From Manis javanica (taxonomy: Eukaryota; Chordata; Mammalia; Pholidota; Manidae): a stretch of DNA of 64,000 nucleotides. Shown here in pieces: positions 12,561 through 24,199 of this stretch (position 1 is its first letter; every line of letters begins with the position of its first letter). Position numbers and translations under genes: made by a program. The stretch spans positions 41,048,001 through 41,112,000 of the forward strand of contig NC_133158.1 of NCBI RefSeq assembly GCF_040802235.1. The letters are read 5' to 3'. Under the pieces are notes generated by a model that was not told the DNA's origin, did no database searches, and saw nothing but the letters and a program-made list of their open reading frames with translations.

Positions 12561-13604
12561 CCTCACCTACTCCTTCATAGTCTACCCTGGACAGCCCAGG
12601 GCCCCCAGAGGACAGGCCATCCTACAGCAGAAGTAATGGCAGTGCTGGTATCAGAACAGGTCCTCAGAATATGAATTCAACTTCAGAATGAGTCAGATTC
12701 TACTAAAAGTTTCCAGTGCAGCTGACTTACTCCATTCTTAGATTACTGAACTAAAAGAAGTGACATCTTCATCTTTTTTAACTCTATAGCAACGGCTTTC
12801 TCTGAGGGATAATTCTAGGGACAAGCCCCCTTCCCAGTGGGCAGAAGGTGTCTGAGTCCTTTACTAAGTCATAGTAGAGGAGGGGCCAGCCACCCCAATG
12901 CCGGACCTCTCTGTGCTACGACACTAGAGGCCCTGGCCAGGCCCAGCACAACTGGCCCTCAGGTCTTCAGCTTTAAATGACCTATGATGGGCCTTCCTAT
13001 TGTTCACCTGGGTGCTCAGAAACTTCCCAACTGATCAGCTGAACTAGAAGTGCCCATAAATGGTGAACTACAGATTTAGTAAAAATCACTACCCAAAGGA
13101 GGTTATTCTCAACTCCAAGGCTCTACCTAAAATCACAGCTCTGGAACTTATTATAATGACTTTTAAATGCTAAACAGATATGTTAAAAATAAGAAAAATT
13201 TCCAAAATACAATGGTCCCTTGTCAAACCAAGGTCTAAACCTGTTGTCAGTGTCTTCATAATCTCTCTGCTCGTTTTTTTCTTAATTTTGCAAACAAGGG
13301 CCTAAATGATACTAAGGAACAAAAAATCATGTTGATCAAGCACAAAAAGCGAAGTAAAGGCATTTATTTCCCTGGGGAGAAAAAATGAAGGAAGGGGAAA
13401 TTACAAAAAAGCCTCTTTTTCCAAGACATCATCCCACCTTGTATCAACATCTAGAGCCCCAAATCCCAGATGCCAAGAACCATTCCTCTGGTCGAGAGTT
13501 CAGTGAGGACAAATCTCCAAAGATAAAAGCAGCAATATAAAACCCAAGACGCTTGACGGAGGCTGGCCAGTCGGTGCCAGGATCCCAGTGCATATGCGTG
13601 GTGT
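12561..13604. other. TRAPPC10 intron 1 sequence, no gene seen
   Basis: Unique-looking, moderately AT-rich sequence. I see no exon, RNA gene or clear repeat in it. Confidence 0.55.
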
Positions 13605-14046
13605 AGGCAATGGATGGGGCCCCCCAACAGTTGTCATGTCCTGACCCCCAGAACCTATGAATGGAGCTTTATTTGGAAAAGGGTCTTTGTAGATGTAATT
13701 CAGTTCAGGATCGCAAATGAGATCATCTCAGACCATCCGTGTGGGCTCTAAATCCGACAAGTGTCCTGATCAGAGACAGAAGAGAAAACCCAGGGGCAGA
13801 GGAGACCATGTGGAGTGGAGGCTGAGACTGGAGTGATGTGGTCACGAGCCACAGACTGCTGAGGGTTTCTAGGAGCGGAAGAGGCAGGAAGGCCTCTACC
13901 CTAGAGCCTCAGGAAGGAGCACAGCCCTGCCCACACCTGGATTTTCAGCTTCTGGTCTCTAGACTGAGAGCATAGATACATTTCTGTTATTTTAAGCCAC
14001 CAAGTTTCTGATCATTTGTTACAGCAGCTCTAGAAAATTAATACAC
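13605..14046 (+). mobile_element. MLT1-type MaLR solo LTR
   Basis: Nearly full-length match in layout to MLT1 LTRs. The 5' part holds 'cccccagaacctatgaatg' and 'tttatttggaaaagggtc'. The centre holds 'gggctctaaatccgac' and 'agtgtcctgat'. The 3' part has 'ttttaagccaccaagtttc' and ends near 'tctagaaaattaatac'. No internal retroviral sequence is attached, so it reads as a solo LTR. It lies in TRAPPC10 intron 1, opposite to the gene's direction. Confidence 0.8.
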
Positions 14047-14089
14047 GTGGCATAAAATACAAAAAACAGAATGCACAACTGTTTCCTAG

Positions 14090-15275
14090 TGCTACTCCAA
14101 TTCATGTTTTAGACATGTTTCTGGCTATACTTCTTCAATGTCAAAGTGAACAAAGCTGAACAGGTAATTCAGAAGAGGTCCCATCACCAATAAACATACA
14201 AAAAGAACTTCAATCATCAGGTACGTGCATACCCAAACAACGAGGACGAACTTGGGCTGGATGAAGCCTGCTTAGGGATGATATACCAAAAGCACGCCCC
14301 ATAAGAGAAAGACTGATGACTGGTCTTCATTCTTCACCAAAATTAAAAATGTCTGCACTTCAAAAGACACATTAGGGAAATTAAAAGACAGTCAATGATT
14401 AGGAGAAAATATGTGAAAATCATGTTATCTAATAAAGGACACATATGCAGAAAACATAATGAGATCTTACGAATCAATGTTAACTGAAATTAAAAATGGG
14501 CAAAAGTTTTGAATGAACAGTTCACTAAAGAAGATACACAAATGACTAAGAAGAATAAGCAGGATGCTCAACATCACAAGTCAGCAGGGAAATACAAATT
14601 AAAACCCAAATCGGCACCAAATCACACCCACTAGGAAACTAGAATAACATAGACAAGTATGAGTGAACACGTGTGCAGAACCAGGGCCCTTAGCATTGCT
14701 GGTGGGGACGCTAAGCAGCACAACCACACTGGAAAGCCATTTAGCAGTTTCTTCAAAAACAAGACACAAGGTTATCACACAACACAGCAATTCTGTTCCT
14801 AAAAATCTTCCCATGAAAAATAAAAACACCTCTGCTCAAAGACATGCATGCAAATATCCACAGCAGCCTTATTCACAGCAGACAGACACCGGAAACAATC
14901 CAAGTAACAATCAACTGATGAATGACAAACAAGATGTGGTCGGCCAGCAGTCAGTGGCACAACATGGAGGAACCCCCAAAACACTGTGGGTGAAAGAAGC
15001 CAAACACAGACCACAAACGCCAGTTTCATTTCTGTGAAATGTCTAGAAAACACAGATTGATAGAGACAGAAAGAAGATCAGCAGATGCCTATGCCTGGGG
15101 GTAGAAGCAGGCATCAAATGCCAAGTGCAAGGAAACTTCTCAGGGTGAAGGGCACGTGCTCTAACTGCATTATGGTGACGGCCGCACAACCCTAAAACTT
15201 CCCAAGAGCTGTACACTGACACATGTAACCTACGCCACAGTGCGTATAGGTTAGAGCTCAGTAAAGCTATTTAAA
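14090..15275 (+). mobile_element. Ancient L1 (L1M-like) 3' portion
   Basis: Highly decayed ORF2 3' end. Recognisable blocks include 'aaatacaaattaaaaccc', 'attgctggtggggacgcta' and 'ccacagcagccttattca'. It is followed by an L1-type 3' UTR with 'actgcattatggtgac' and 'tgtaacctacgcca', and a short A-rich end ('tatttaaaaaaaac') near 15275. No open frame remains. Confidence 0.7.
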
Positions 15276-15969
15276 AAAAACAGTGACAGTTCTTCCCCAT
15301 CCCTCAGACTGGCAAAGTGAAAAAGAAGATCCTGCCCCCCAGGGGAACATAACTAGGAGCCTAGCCTCCCACCATCCAGAGGCCGCTTTCAAACTTAGCC
15401 ACTCCCATCTTTCAACCCAGCAAGTCCACTTCTGGACTCCACTCTTTATAATAAAAACATATTCCTTTTATTTAGGCATTTTTAAGGATTAAGTTCAGTT
15501 TGGAAAAGTTACAGATGTATCTTCTTTCAAGGCTTCATCCACATGCCAGGTGATAATCCCTCAAGCCTAATGCTCTGTCTCAGAAGTCCCATCAGTGACC
15601 CAAGAATGCTGTGGTCTGGGAGTAAATCTCTCTGGTTGTAGTAAAGAACGCACACCTAGCCATGACTGCGAAGGACACAGTCCTTGGCTGACCAGTTAGC
15701 TGGAGTTCTTCGACTGGAGTAACGTGTTTCTGAGATTCAAAAACTCCAGGGAATGTTCCAGAATCAAAAAACCTAAGTGCATAGCAGTTTACCTAAAAAC
15801 AAGTCTGAGAGGGCAGGATTCAAGTGCCAAGAATTTGTCTTATCTTGATACAAAGCTGTCTTATCTTGATAAAAACGTATGCTTGAAGAAAATAACGTTA
15901 TGTCATCAAAACCTTCTAACTTATACAGCATTAAGTGGCATGGTGCAGTTTTTCCCTTAAAGAAATGCT
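15276..15969. other. TRAPPC10 intron 1 sequence, no gene seen
   Basis: No exon or clear repeat was recognised. A short direct repeat 'gtcttatcttgataaaa' / 'gtcttatcttgatacaa' lies at about 15837-15875. Confidence 0.5.
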
Positions 15970-16690
15970 TATTCATTTATTTAATCTATTCAACAAATAA
16001 TTACTGAGCACCCACTCTATGCCAACCACTGCTCTAGGCACCTCAAACAGTGCAACGAACAAAACACGTAAAATTCTTGCGGTTCTGCACATTCTAGATT
16101 TGCAAGTAGCCAGAGTCAGGGATGGAGAAAGACAAAAAACAAATTTGTCAGGGGGTTCTGAGCAAAGATGAATAAAATCAACAGGGTGCCAAACAGCAGT
16201 ACAGAGTGGGAGGTGGCCTTTGAGAGCCACCAGAGGGAGGGAGGGGACCAACAGGGAAGCACTGATGCACCAAGGGAAGAGTGGGTGTGGCTGCAGGTGG
16301 TCAGGGAACAGCCAGGAAGCCACGGTGGGGACCTGAGGGCTGCATGTCAGGGAGGATCTTGTTGCCCATGGAAAGGTCTGTGAATGCTATGCAGAGAAGA
16401 TGGTCAGCCCCTGGAGGGAGCTGAGCTGAGGAATTACTCCTCTTTCAGGGGGATGGCCCTGAACCCCACAGAAGATGAGCATCAGCCGGTGCAGGTGCAG
16501 TAGGAGGCCAGGTGGGGGGCCCCTGGAGCAGACCAGGCGGAGGTGAAGGGGGAGTCCGAGGGAGCAGCAGTACAGGCAGGGAAAAGCAGGTGAACTCCAC
16601 GTATGAGTCAAAGATAAAACAGTGTTTGCTGATAGACTCAAGGTCAGTTTGAGAGGAAATGAGAAGTCATGACTGACCCTAAAGTCATCA
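15970..16690 (+). repeat. Ancient mammalian interspersed repeat, family uncertain
   Basis: Starts with 'caacaaataattactgagc', 'ctctatgccaaccactgc' and 'caaacagtgcaacgaac', the layout of a widespread old mammalian repeat. Diverged similarity seems to continue through 'gtggcctttgag' to about 16690. I cannot assign the family with confidence (L2-like is possible). Confidence 0.4.
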
Positions 16691-17835
16691 ATTTTTTATT
16701 TAAAACCAAATATTCTCTAAGACCAAAATACAGTGAACACATTCAAAATTCGTGTTATGAGGAAAGACACGGTGAAGATGAAAGGGAGGAAGATGAAGGA
16801 CAGGTGAGCCTAAGGAGGGGAGAGAGGCACGGGGGCCAATGAGGGGGAGGCTGTTTGGAAAGACGGGCATAACAGTACTTGAGCAGAGCCGTCTTCTGCC
16901 ACCCCTGGGGTGCCACCTAAATCTGAAGCCACCAGGCACGGAAGATCAGCACATGAGCCTCTGTGAGGCCACACACACTGTCATGCAGTGCATGTGCAAG
17001 GACACTCTATCAGGTGGCAAAAGGCATTATTTTGGACAAAAACTTCTTCAGCCAGTCATCTGCAATTCCACTAAAAGATGCCCAGCTCAGCCCTTCCTGT
17101 CTCAGTGTGTGTGCCACACCATCAAGTTGGCAGTTCCTTTCTAAGGAGAGGCTGGCTCATGTCTGCCATATTTGATTATGTCAGAGATTCACTGGTGCTT
17201 CACAATAAAAAATCAGATCCTTGAATTTCACTTGGATAGAAATTTTAGTAGAAATTTTAGAAACACATTTCGTAAATGACACGTGAGCTAAGTTCAAATA
17301 GAAAAGGAAGCTTTTCAGTTCGAAACCATCATTTCAAATCCACCTAGAGTTAGGCTAATAACATGGGTTCCCAAAATGTGTACGCAGGTACCTTTCTATA
17401 CCACATCAAACCCAGAAGCCCCCCAGAGTATTTTAAATTTATAAGGGAACAGCAATGCTGAAGATGTACTGGACCCCACTTGAAGTATTCACAGTTTCAA
17501 CACTGGATAGTGCTACATTCCGTTCAATGACAACATTATCACCACAAAATGGTAGTTGCTGTGACAAAAGGCAAGCACACACACAAAAATCAAAGAGGAT
17601 GGCAGTGTCCAATCTGATTCCCATGTTAGAGAAGTTGTGAAGTGTCCAACATGTGTAACACTAGTATGTTATTGTGGTCATTTAAAAATGAAATAATTTT
17701 TTTCCTACAATATTTGTGTATTATTTGTTCAAACAGCTACTGTTAAGACATATACTTATTTATTTAATAAAATTACCTGGACCTAGCTACTTAATTAATG
17801 GAATCATTAAGTATTCCTTTTAACCAAGAGTCATG
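16691..17835. other. TRAPPC10 intron 1 sequence, no gene seen
   Basis: Unique-looking AT-rich sequence. Only short chance open frames occur and no RNA gene or clear repeat was recognised. Confidence 0.5.
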
Positions 17836-17856
17836 AAAAAAATCACAGAAACTAAA

Positions 17857-18542
17857 AATAGAAATACCATTTGACCTGGTAATTCCACTCCTAGGAATTT
17901 ACGAAAAGAAAACCTCTCAGATTCAAAAAGACATATGCACCCCTATGTTTATCACAGCACTACTCCAATAGCCAAGATACAGAAGCAACCTAAGTGTCCA
18001 TCAGTAGATGAATGGATAAAGAAGATGTGGTACATATACACAATGGAATACTATTCAGCCATAAGAAAGAAACAAATCCTACCATTTGCAACAACATGGA
18101 TGGAGCTAGAGGGTATTATGCTCAGTGAAATAAGCCAGGTGGAGAAAGACAAGTACCAAATGATTTCCCTCATTTGTGGAGTATAACAAAGAAGCAAAAT
18201 TGAAGGAACAAAATAGCAGCAGACTCAGACTCCAAGAAGGGACTAGTGGTTACAAAAGGGGAAGGGTGGAGGAGGGGGGTGGGGAAGGGCGGGTGGAGAG
18301 AGAGGGAGAAGGGGACTGTGGAGTATCATGATTTGTGCACATGGTGTTGGGGGGTCATGAGGAAGACAGTGTAGCTCAGACAAACAGGGACTCTGTGGCA
18401 TCTTACTACACTGATGGACAGTCTGCAATGGGGTACGGGGTGGGGAGGGGCGCTCAGTAATAAGGGTGAATGTAATAACTACATTGTTTTTCTTGGGAAA
18501 CCTTCGTAAGAGTGTGTATCAATGATACCTTAATAAATAAAT
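17857..18542 (+). mobile_element. 5'-truncated LINE-1 insertion with candidate target-site duplication
   Basis: About 690 bp of L1 3' end on the plus strand: the final stretch of ORF2 ([16 protein letters not shown], then [27 protein letters not shown]) and its stop. A G-rich purine tract in the 3' UTR (about 18255-18315) follows, then a short tail ending in TAATAAATAAATAAA. An imperfect direct repeat flanks it (about 17836-17856 and 18543-18563, both containing 'aaaaatcac' and ending 'actaaa'), which fits a target-site duplication. Part of the left copy could instead be L1 sequence. The ORF2 end matches the young L1 at 36.2-36.4 kb closely, suggesting a related and not very old family. Confidence 0.9.
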
Positions 18543-18599
18543 AAAAATCACGGAGACACTAAAGGTACCATAAACAGAGGAGGTTCAGGAATCTCCCCT

Positions 18600-18765
18600 T
18601 AGGAGCTAACACAGTTTTGCATGATGATCACTCTTCTGAGTACCTTACACATAATCATTCTTTTAACCCCCCATTAACCCATAGATGGGTACTGTCATTA
18701 TCAGTGTTTCACAAGTGAGGAAGAGTTTACTTAACAGCCTAGGGGTGCACATCAGGCCTGTTTGG
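18600..18765 (+). mobile_element. MIR-like SINE relic (complement orientation)
   Basis: Diverged match to the reverse complement of MIR: 'ctgagtaccttacac', 'tctttaa'-like text, 'atgggtactgtcattatc' and 'cacaagtgaggaag'. Old and partial. Confidence 0.5.
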
Positions 18766-21499
18766 AACCCCACACAAGGAGAGGACAGCACATCCAAGCT
18801 GCCTTCAGTCCCTGCCCTCCAAATATGCCCCATGGCACAACTGAAGGTTCCTATGAGAAATGTTTTTCCCCCTTCTCAACTGCTGATTCACTATTGGTTT
18901 AAGAATTCAATATGGACCAAGACCTGCATTTCTGTGCAACTTTTTTTTAAAAAGAGACACTTTTAAGTTACTTTTCCAGTAATGAAAATGAGTGGTTAAA
19001 TCAAAAGCATCGCAATTGGTGGAAGTTACCACATGCAAATTTAGAAACTTTAACCTACAGGGGAAAAAGAAACAAACTCCAACTAGGTGCAAAGCACTAC
19101 AGATCTGCTCGTATTTGTTGCCTTTTTCCCCCCTTTCAAAATTTATAATGTCAGATCTGAACCCCCACTCAGAAAAAGTAAATAGCAATATAAGACATGA
19201 CTCATGAGAACAGATCACTGGGACGGAAAACTGTTATTTTTCAGGCACTATACAATTCCATGTGGGTGGGCTATTTTAGGTATGATGCTGAGCATCAACA
19301 AAGACAAGCCACAAACCAATGGAATCACAATAACCTGGACCACAGAATGAGATGGCCAGAAAAGGAACATAAATTCCCCATCATACTCCTGGATCAGAAA
19401 CCTAAGTAGTTATCCTAAAGTACTGACCGGATGGTTGAAAACAAAAAATCTAAGCTAAAATTTGAATTTAGATCAAATGGATCTGCTGGATTTGTTTCAG
19501 TTTCACTGTGCATTTTTCATGATTAATAAATTATACTACAGCTATTCAAATTGCTCTGATTAGGGAATTCATCACCCAAGGTCATCACATTAGTAACACC
19601 AACGGTCCAGCTGGCACCCCTGTGCACTTCAGGTCCACTCTCCAGCCTCTACAAGCCTAACCAATCTTGGGCTCGGAGTATCCCCTGCTAAGGTGGTCAC
19701 TCCGCACCAGAGGCCAGTGGAAACTCTTAATTATGGACTGAAGGCCATTAAAACTTTGAGGTAGTTTCAGAACACTATTAAAGTAACTCAGCAAGTTTTT
19801 CAAGCAATAAAATATTGTTTACTCCTAATCTCTGGGAACTTGCCATTCTTCTCATGGCCACATATAAACAGTTCCCAGATTTACCTGAACCACTTTCATT
19901 CTACATTCTTAAAAACGACATAGAAGTCATTTTCACTTAAAATAAAATGTTATAAATTCTATGAAAAAAAAATGAAAACAACCATAAAACCTGCTTTCGT
20001 TTTACAATGAACACAGGGTAAATCAATAAATAAAATGAACAAACACAGACCTCAGAGGCGTGCAATGGTTAGGTAAGAATTCAAGGTGAAGATGTAAACA
20101 GACTTTCTGAGAACAAAAATGTTGAACACCAAGAACTTGTGCATGAGATAAAAAGTCTGAGGAATGTGGAGCCTCTGGGTGGATTCTTTTGAAGCAAGTT
20201 TCTGACTGCAGCTGGCTGCACCACTTAAACCAGCCTCTGCACTCAAGCAGGTGCGGCTGAAAGAATGGAACGAGACGAAGTATGAAGTGAAAGCAGAACA
20301 AGTGCTTACCAAAGCTTCAGCCCGAGATACTAACATCTAACTTACATGTGTACTACGAAGTCACCCTTTCTAAAGGTTAAAGAATCTTTGACTTTTAAAG
20401 TGATCTTTTTCATTTTTCAAGCTTTCTCTCAAAAGTGTACTGAAGCCACCTTCTTTTCTGAGACTCCAATAATGAAAGGTTGTGCCTTTTAAGACAGAGA
20501 CACTGCCAGCAGAGGTAACACATCAACTGGGCTTTAAACACGGAAGGGGCCTCCACCAATATGCTTATTATAATAAACCTGTAGGAAAGGAAGCTGTCCT
20601 CGAACTGTCTGTCATGCATATGCATAAGAAACTGAACATTGAACTCATACCTCAAACACTGACACCAGGGGTAACAACTGACCCATTTAGCCACAGCTGA
20701 ATTTCACAGAGCTTAAGAAACTTTGTCTTAAGAAACTTATGCTTGTAGAAATGTCTATAGAAACATACTGTATTGAAGTATAAGCTAAGAGGTATGAAAT
20801 ATATTTAGATATGTGGATGCCCGAGAGGCAGTATTTATTCAGCCCTCACAATGTGCAGGGCACTTGGGGGGAAGTTCCAGGATCTGGAAGACACTGAAAC
20901 CTAAAATGGAGAGCATGCCTCCTCTTGCCTAAGGATTCAGAAAGCACCTGGAAGCTGCAGGCCTCCAGACCAGCTCTGCAGGCACCTGTCCTCTGGGAAT
21001 GAAGTGGAGAATCCTGAGTAAGACATTCAGTTGACTTTCAGTATTCTGAGGGGAAAAAGAAAACAGCTTTTGCTCAACTATGCATATGTCCAAATTTAGA
21101 TGAGACACAGTCCATTTCCCTAAGAGAGTTTATCATCTGAAGATGAAGCACCAAACTTTAAATATACAATTTCTCAGGGATCTCACACAAAGGAGCATAC
21201 AAGGAGTGTGCCCATTAAAAGAGAGCGAACACGGGAGAGTGCTCCAGGCCTATGGCCCAGGGGCCCAGATTCTGCTTCCTTTCAAAGCACGAAGACCATC
21301 TGATACAAGATACAGAATAATTACTGTCAAAGGTCAAAAACCCTAATAGTTTGAAACACTTCTCCGAAAGTCATCAAGATTTCAACCAACATTAACACTT
21401 CCCACGAGAGCTCAGTATTTTTAAGGTATTTCATTCTAAAGTTACAATTCTTTAAATCAGGGGAGACTTTTTTCTGTAGCAGAAAAACAATTCGTTTGC
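18766..21499. other. TRAPPC10 intron 1 sequence nearest the promoter, no gene seen
   Basis: AT-rich, largely unique sequence with no recognised exon. TRAPPC10 exon 2 is not seen anywhere at 1-22048, so intron 1 is longer than 22 kb. Confidence 0.55.
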
Positions 21500-22048
21500 G
21501 CGTGCAGAAATGTGGCTCACACACAAACACCGACGCCCCAAACCAAGAGGCAGCAAGCAGTCCAGCTGACCAGAGCGTGGACTCGAGAGCGGGGCCGCAG
21601 TGGGCGAGCAGCTCGCCTCCGGGCAGCCTCCGCTGGGAAGGGGCTTCCCTGCAGCCAATCGCAGAGCAGCGCGGACCGAGCCCGGCGCGCAGGGCGGCAC
21701 TGTCGGTGCCTGTGCACAACAGCCGGCGTCGACGGACTCGCGGCTGTCGCCGGGGGAAGCTTCCCGGAGCGCGAACCCCGGCCGGCAGAGCCCAGCACGC
21801 CCGGAAGCAGCCCGATCCGAGCGGAAGGTCGGCTTTCCAGCCCTGGGCTGAGGCGCGCACGGCGGCCCCCGTTCCTCGCCGCGGCTCCGGGGCGCGTCCC
21901 GGACGCTTCAAACTGCGGCCGAAACTGCCCGGGAGTCGCGGCGGTGTGTCGGAGGGCGCCCCGGGGGGCGGCGGGAGCCCCGGCGGCAGAAGCCCAGCCA
22001 CACCTCCACTCCAGGAAGCCGCCGGGCCGGGCGCCCGCGGGCACTCAC

Positions 22049-22115
22049 AGGTGACGATGGGCTTATTCTCCATGGTGTAGACCACCGGCGGCAGCGGCTC
22101 CTCAGCGGCGTCCAT
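22049..22115 (-). CDS. TRAPPC10: TRAPPC10 first coding exon (partial gene)
   Basis: The ATG at 22115-22113 opens 22 codons plus one base, giving MDAAEEPLPPVVYTMENKPI and then VT. The exon ends at a consensus donor (T|GTGAGT, GT at 22048-22047). This N-terminus differs only slightly from what I know of TRAPPC10 (TMEM1), a large subunit of the TRAPP II tethering complex at the Golgi, which acts in vesicle traffic and as a RAB exchange factor assembly. The remaining exons lie beyond position 1. The identification is strengthened by AGPAT3 lying upstream on the same strand, as in human 21q22.3. The frame stays open past the donor for a long way, but that extension is intronic. Confidence 0.87.
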
Positions 22116-22127
22116 GGGCGTCCGGCG

Positions 22128-22154
22128 TCACCGGCCCGGCCCCCCGCTCCCCAT
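22128..22154 (-). promoter_or_regulatory. Short upstream ORF in TRAPPC10 5' UTR
   Basis: An ATG at 22154-22152 opens an eight-codon frame (MGSGGPGR) closed by TGA at 22130-22128, 12 nt before the TRAPPC10 start. It is in the same frame as TRAPPC10, and the stop prevents an N-terminal extension. Whether it is transcribed depends on the true start site, but it lies between the ETS sites and the main ATG. Confidence 0.6.
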
Positions 22155-22650
22155 GGGCAGCCCCGAAGCCGCGCCGGGCCAGTCCGAGCCTGAGTCACCA
22201 CCCGGACGCGACAGCGACGGCAGCCCGCCCGGCCGCCGAGGCAGCTTCGGAGCCGGCCGCCCGCCGCCCGCCGCCCGCCCCACTTCCGGTCCCGGCGCAG
22301 TCGCGTTACCGCTTCCGGGGCGCGGGCTTAAAGGGCAGGTCTCCGCGCGGGTGGTGCTGTTCTCCGACTGGGAGGTGTCCCCGCGGCGGGGGAGGGAGGT
22401 GGGGCGCCCCTAGGCGGCTGCAGGTTTCCCACCGCGCTTCGGGGCGGAGTGCCGCCGGCGAGGGGCTGCACGGCTGAGGCTGCCGCCGCAGGGACACGCC
22501 GCGGTGCCCCCTAACAGCTTCGCCCCTCCCTGAGCGCCACGCCAGGGGACGCCTCACCGCCCCCGACCCCTGCTGGACTGGGTGACCACTCCCACCGTGC
22601 ATATTCCGGGACGCGGCCCAGGCAGCCGGGTGACCGCAGCCGCCGCGAGC

Positions 22651-22911
22651 CACTGACGGCACGTGCACGCGGGGCTTGCGGGGGGGGGGGGGTCGCTGAC
22701 GACGGCACGTGCACACGGGGATGTGGCCGTCGCTGAACGATGGCACGAGTACGGGAGTTCCCAGGGTGTGTTGACCATGGGTACGTGCGCACGGCATCTC
22801 TGAGGTCGCTGAGGACTGGCACGTGCACAGTCGGTTTAGCTGGGGGCGGGCATAGGCAACATACACCCCAACACAGGCGGGATCCGTGGAGTCACTAACA
22901 AAGGGCATGTG
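22651..22911. repeat. Short-period tandem array carrying CACGTG E-boxes, upstream of TRAPPC10
   Basis: Imperfect units share a core of 'ctga' plus a few bases, then 'ggcacgtgcac'. CACGTG occurs at 22660-22665, 22706-22711 and 22820-22825. Decayed versions are at 22744-22749 (CACGAG), 22782-22787 (TACGTG) and 22906-22911 (CATGTG). Spacings are 46, 38, 38, 38 and 86 bases, so the unit is about 38-46 bp and one unit may have lost its core. A run of 13 G (22680-22692) is embedded between the first two units. CACGTG is the palindromic core bound by USF, MYC/MAX and TFE-type bHLH factors. Confidence 0.7.
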
Positions 22912-23789
22912 GACACCAGACAATTTCTCACCTGTGTCAGTCTTGCCCATTACCCAGCTTTGGTATTTTCCGCAGACACGTGCTGCCTAAGAAGGAATCA
23001 GTTAAGACACCAAATTAATTCCCACCGCTGGACTGATGGCGATTACCCCTTTTGAAATTCCTAGGCTTGTGTGTGCTTTTTATACTGGTGCCATAAAGTA
23101 GAAAGAGATTGTATACCTTCTCACTACAACCGAAGACCGTTTAGCACCCAAACTCCTCCTCCAGCCTCACTTTGGAGTCCAGCTCCTGGGAATCCTTGCA
23201 GATGGTTGGAATGAACCACCTCTCTGCATTTCCACAACTCACTGCCCCCACTCCAGTTTTCACTCATTTCCTGTCTCCATGACACCAAAATTCTTGATTT
23301 AAAGACTGTACCTTTTAATTGTACCCCATTACCCAGCTACATAGGGCTTTCTATGGAATAGGTACGTTTGGGGAATGCTACAAAATTAAACCTTACTTTA
23401 ACTGCATGTAAGTTTCTTGTGCAAGGAAAGCAGGTTTGGAGTAACTTTTGCAAATGAAATAAAATAAATGTACATGTGAAATAGTTTGAGTGTGATCAGA
23501 GCTGCTAAATGTGTATGTGTGGTATAGCATGGTGAATTTGATACCAGATGTGTATATTCAGCCCCAGAGATGAATTATATATACATTTTTAAGCCAGCAC
23601 ATGAAGTTATTATGTATGTTTTAAACAGTTATCTCGTAGGGAAATTATGGGAAACAGAAAAAGCATACCATTTATGTTTATCCATTTGTTGATCATTCCG
23701 AGCTATCCTTTCCTTCCTATATGGACCCAGTTCCCACCTGGTATCATTTCCTTCCACGTGAAGACCATCCTTTAGCATTTCCTGTTGTA
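22912..23789. other. Intergenic sequence upstream of TRAPPC10, no gene seen
   Basis: GC content drops to AT-rich after the CpG island. Short chance open frames only, and no repeat recognised with confidence. Confidence 0.55.
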
Positions 23790-24160
23790 CCTGGCTAGCC
23801 ACAGTTTCTCTCAATTGTATCTGAAAATATTTATATCTGACCTCATTTTTTTAAGAATATTTTTGCTGGACATAGAGTTTAGGGTTAAGTTTTCTAAATT
23901 CAGCAGTTTGAAGGTTTATACCATTGTTTTCTGGTTTACAATGTGTCTGATAGAGGTCAGTGGAAATTCTTATCATTGTTCCCCTTGAAGGTAATGTGTT
24001 CTGCTGGCTGCTTCAAGCATTTCTCTTTATGATTTTCAGAAGTTTTCCTGGGATATGCTTGTGTGTGTTTTTCTTTGTGTGTGTTCTACTGAGATTTTGC
24101 TGAGTTTTTGATCTGTAAATCCAAGTTTTTTCCATCAAATCTGTAGAAGTGAAAGACTTG
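23790..24160 (-). mobile_element. Ancient L1 fragment, antisense (ORF1-type region)
   Basis: T-rich sequence with 'tttttgctggacatagag', 'tttatgattttcagaag' and 'tgctgagtttttga' blocks, in the style of antisense L1 ORF1. Strongly diverged. Confidence 0.45.
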
Positions 24161-24199
24161 TCAACTGTAACTCAAAGATGGGTTGAGTAAAAGACATCA

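Larger units (their letters stand above)
21500..22800. promoter_or_regulatory. TRAPPC10: CpG island and promoter of TRAPPC10
   Basis: CpG density rises sharply at about 21500 and falls at about 22850, centred on the TRAPPC10 start codon. Two ETS-type sites in promoter-proximal position read ACTTCCGG at 22282-22289 and GCTTCCGG at 22311-22318. No TATA box is obvious. This matches a housekeeping-type promoter. The likely transcription start is between about 22200 and 22330 on the minus strand (inference). Many long open frames occur here on both strands because the GC content suppresses stop codons; they are not treated as genes. Confidence 0.8.

Noticed and set aside
1..22048. Further TRAPPC10 exons in intron 1
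   Set aside because: No minus-strand frame resembles the TRAPPC10 residues expected to follow the first exon.
21496..22080. Several long frames on both strands within the CpG island (up to 194 codons)
   Set aside because: High GC content suppresses stops, and no frame has recognisable domains or splice support.
21327..22115. 262-codon minus-strand frame starting at the TRAPPC10 ATG
   Set aside because: Only the first 22 codons match TRAPPC10. A consensus donor follows directly, and the rest is CpG-island intron with no domain similarity.
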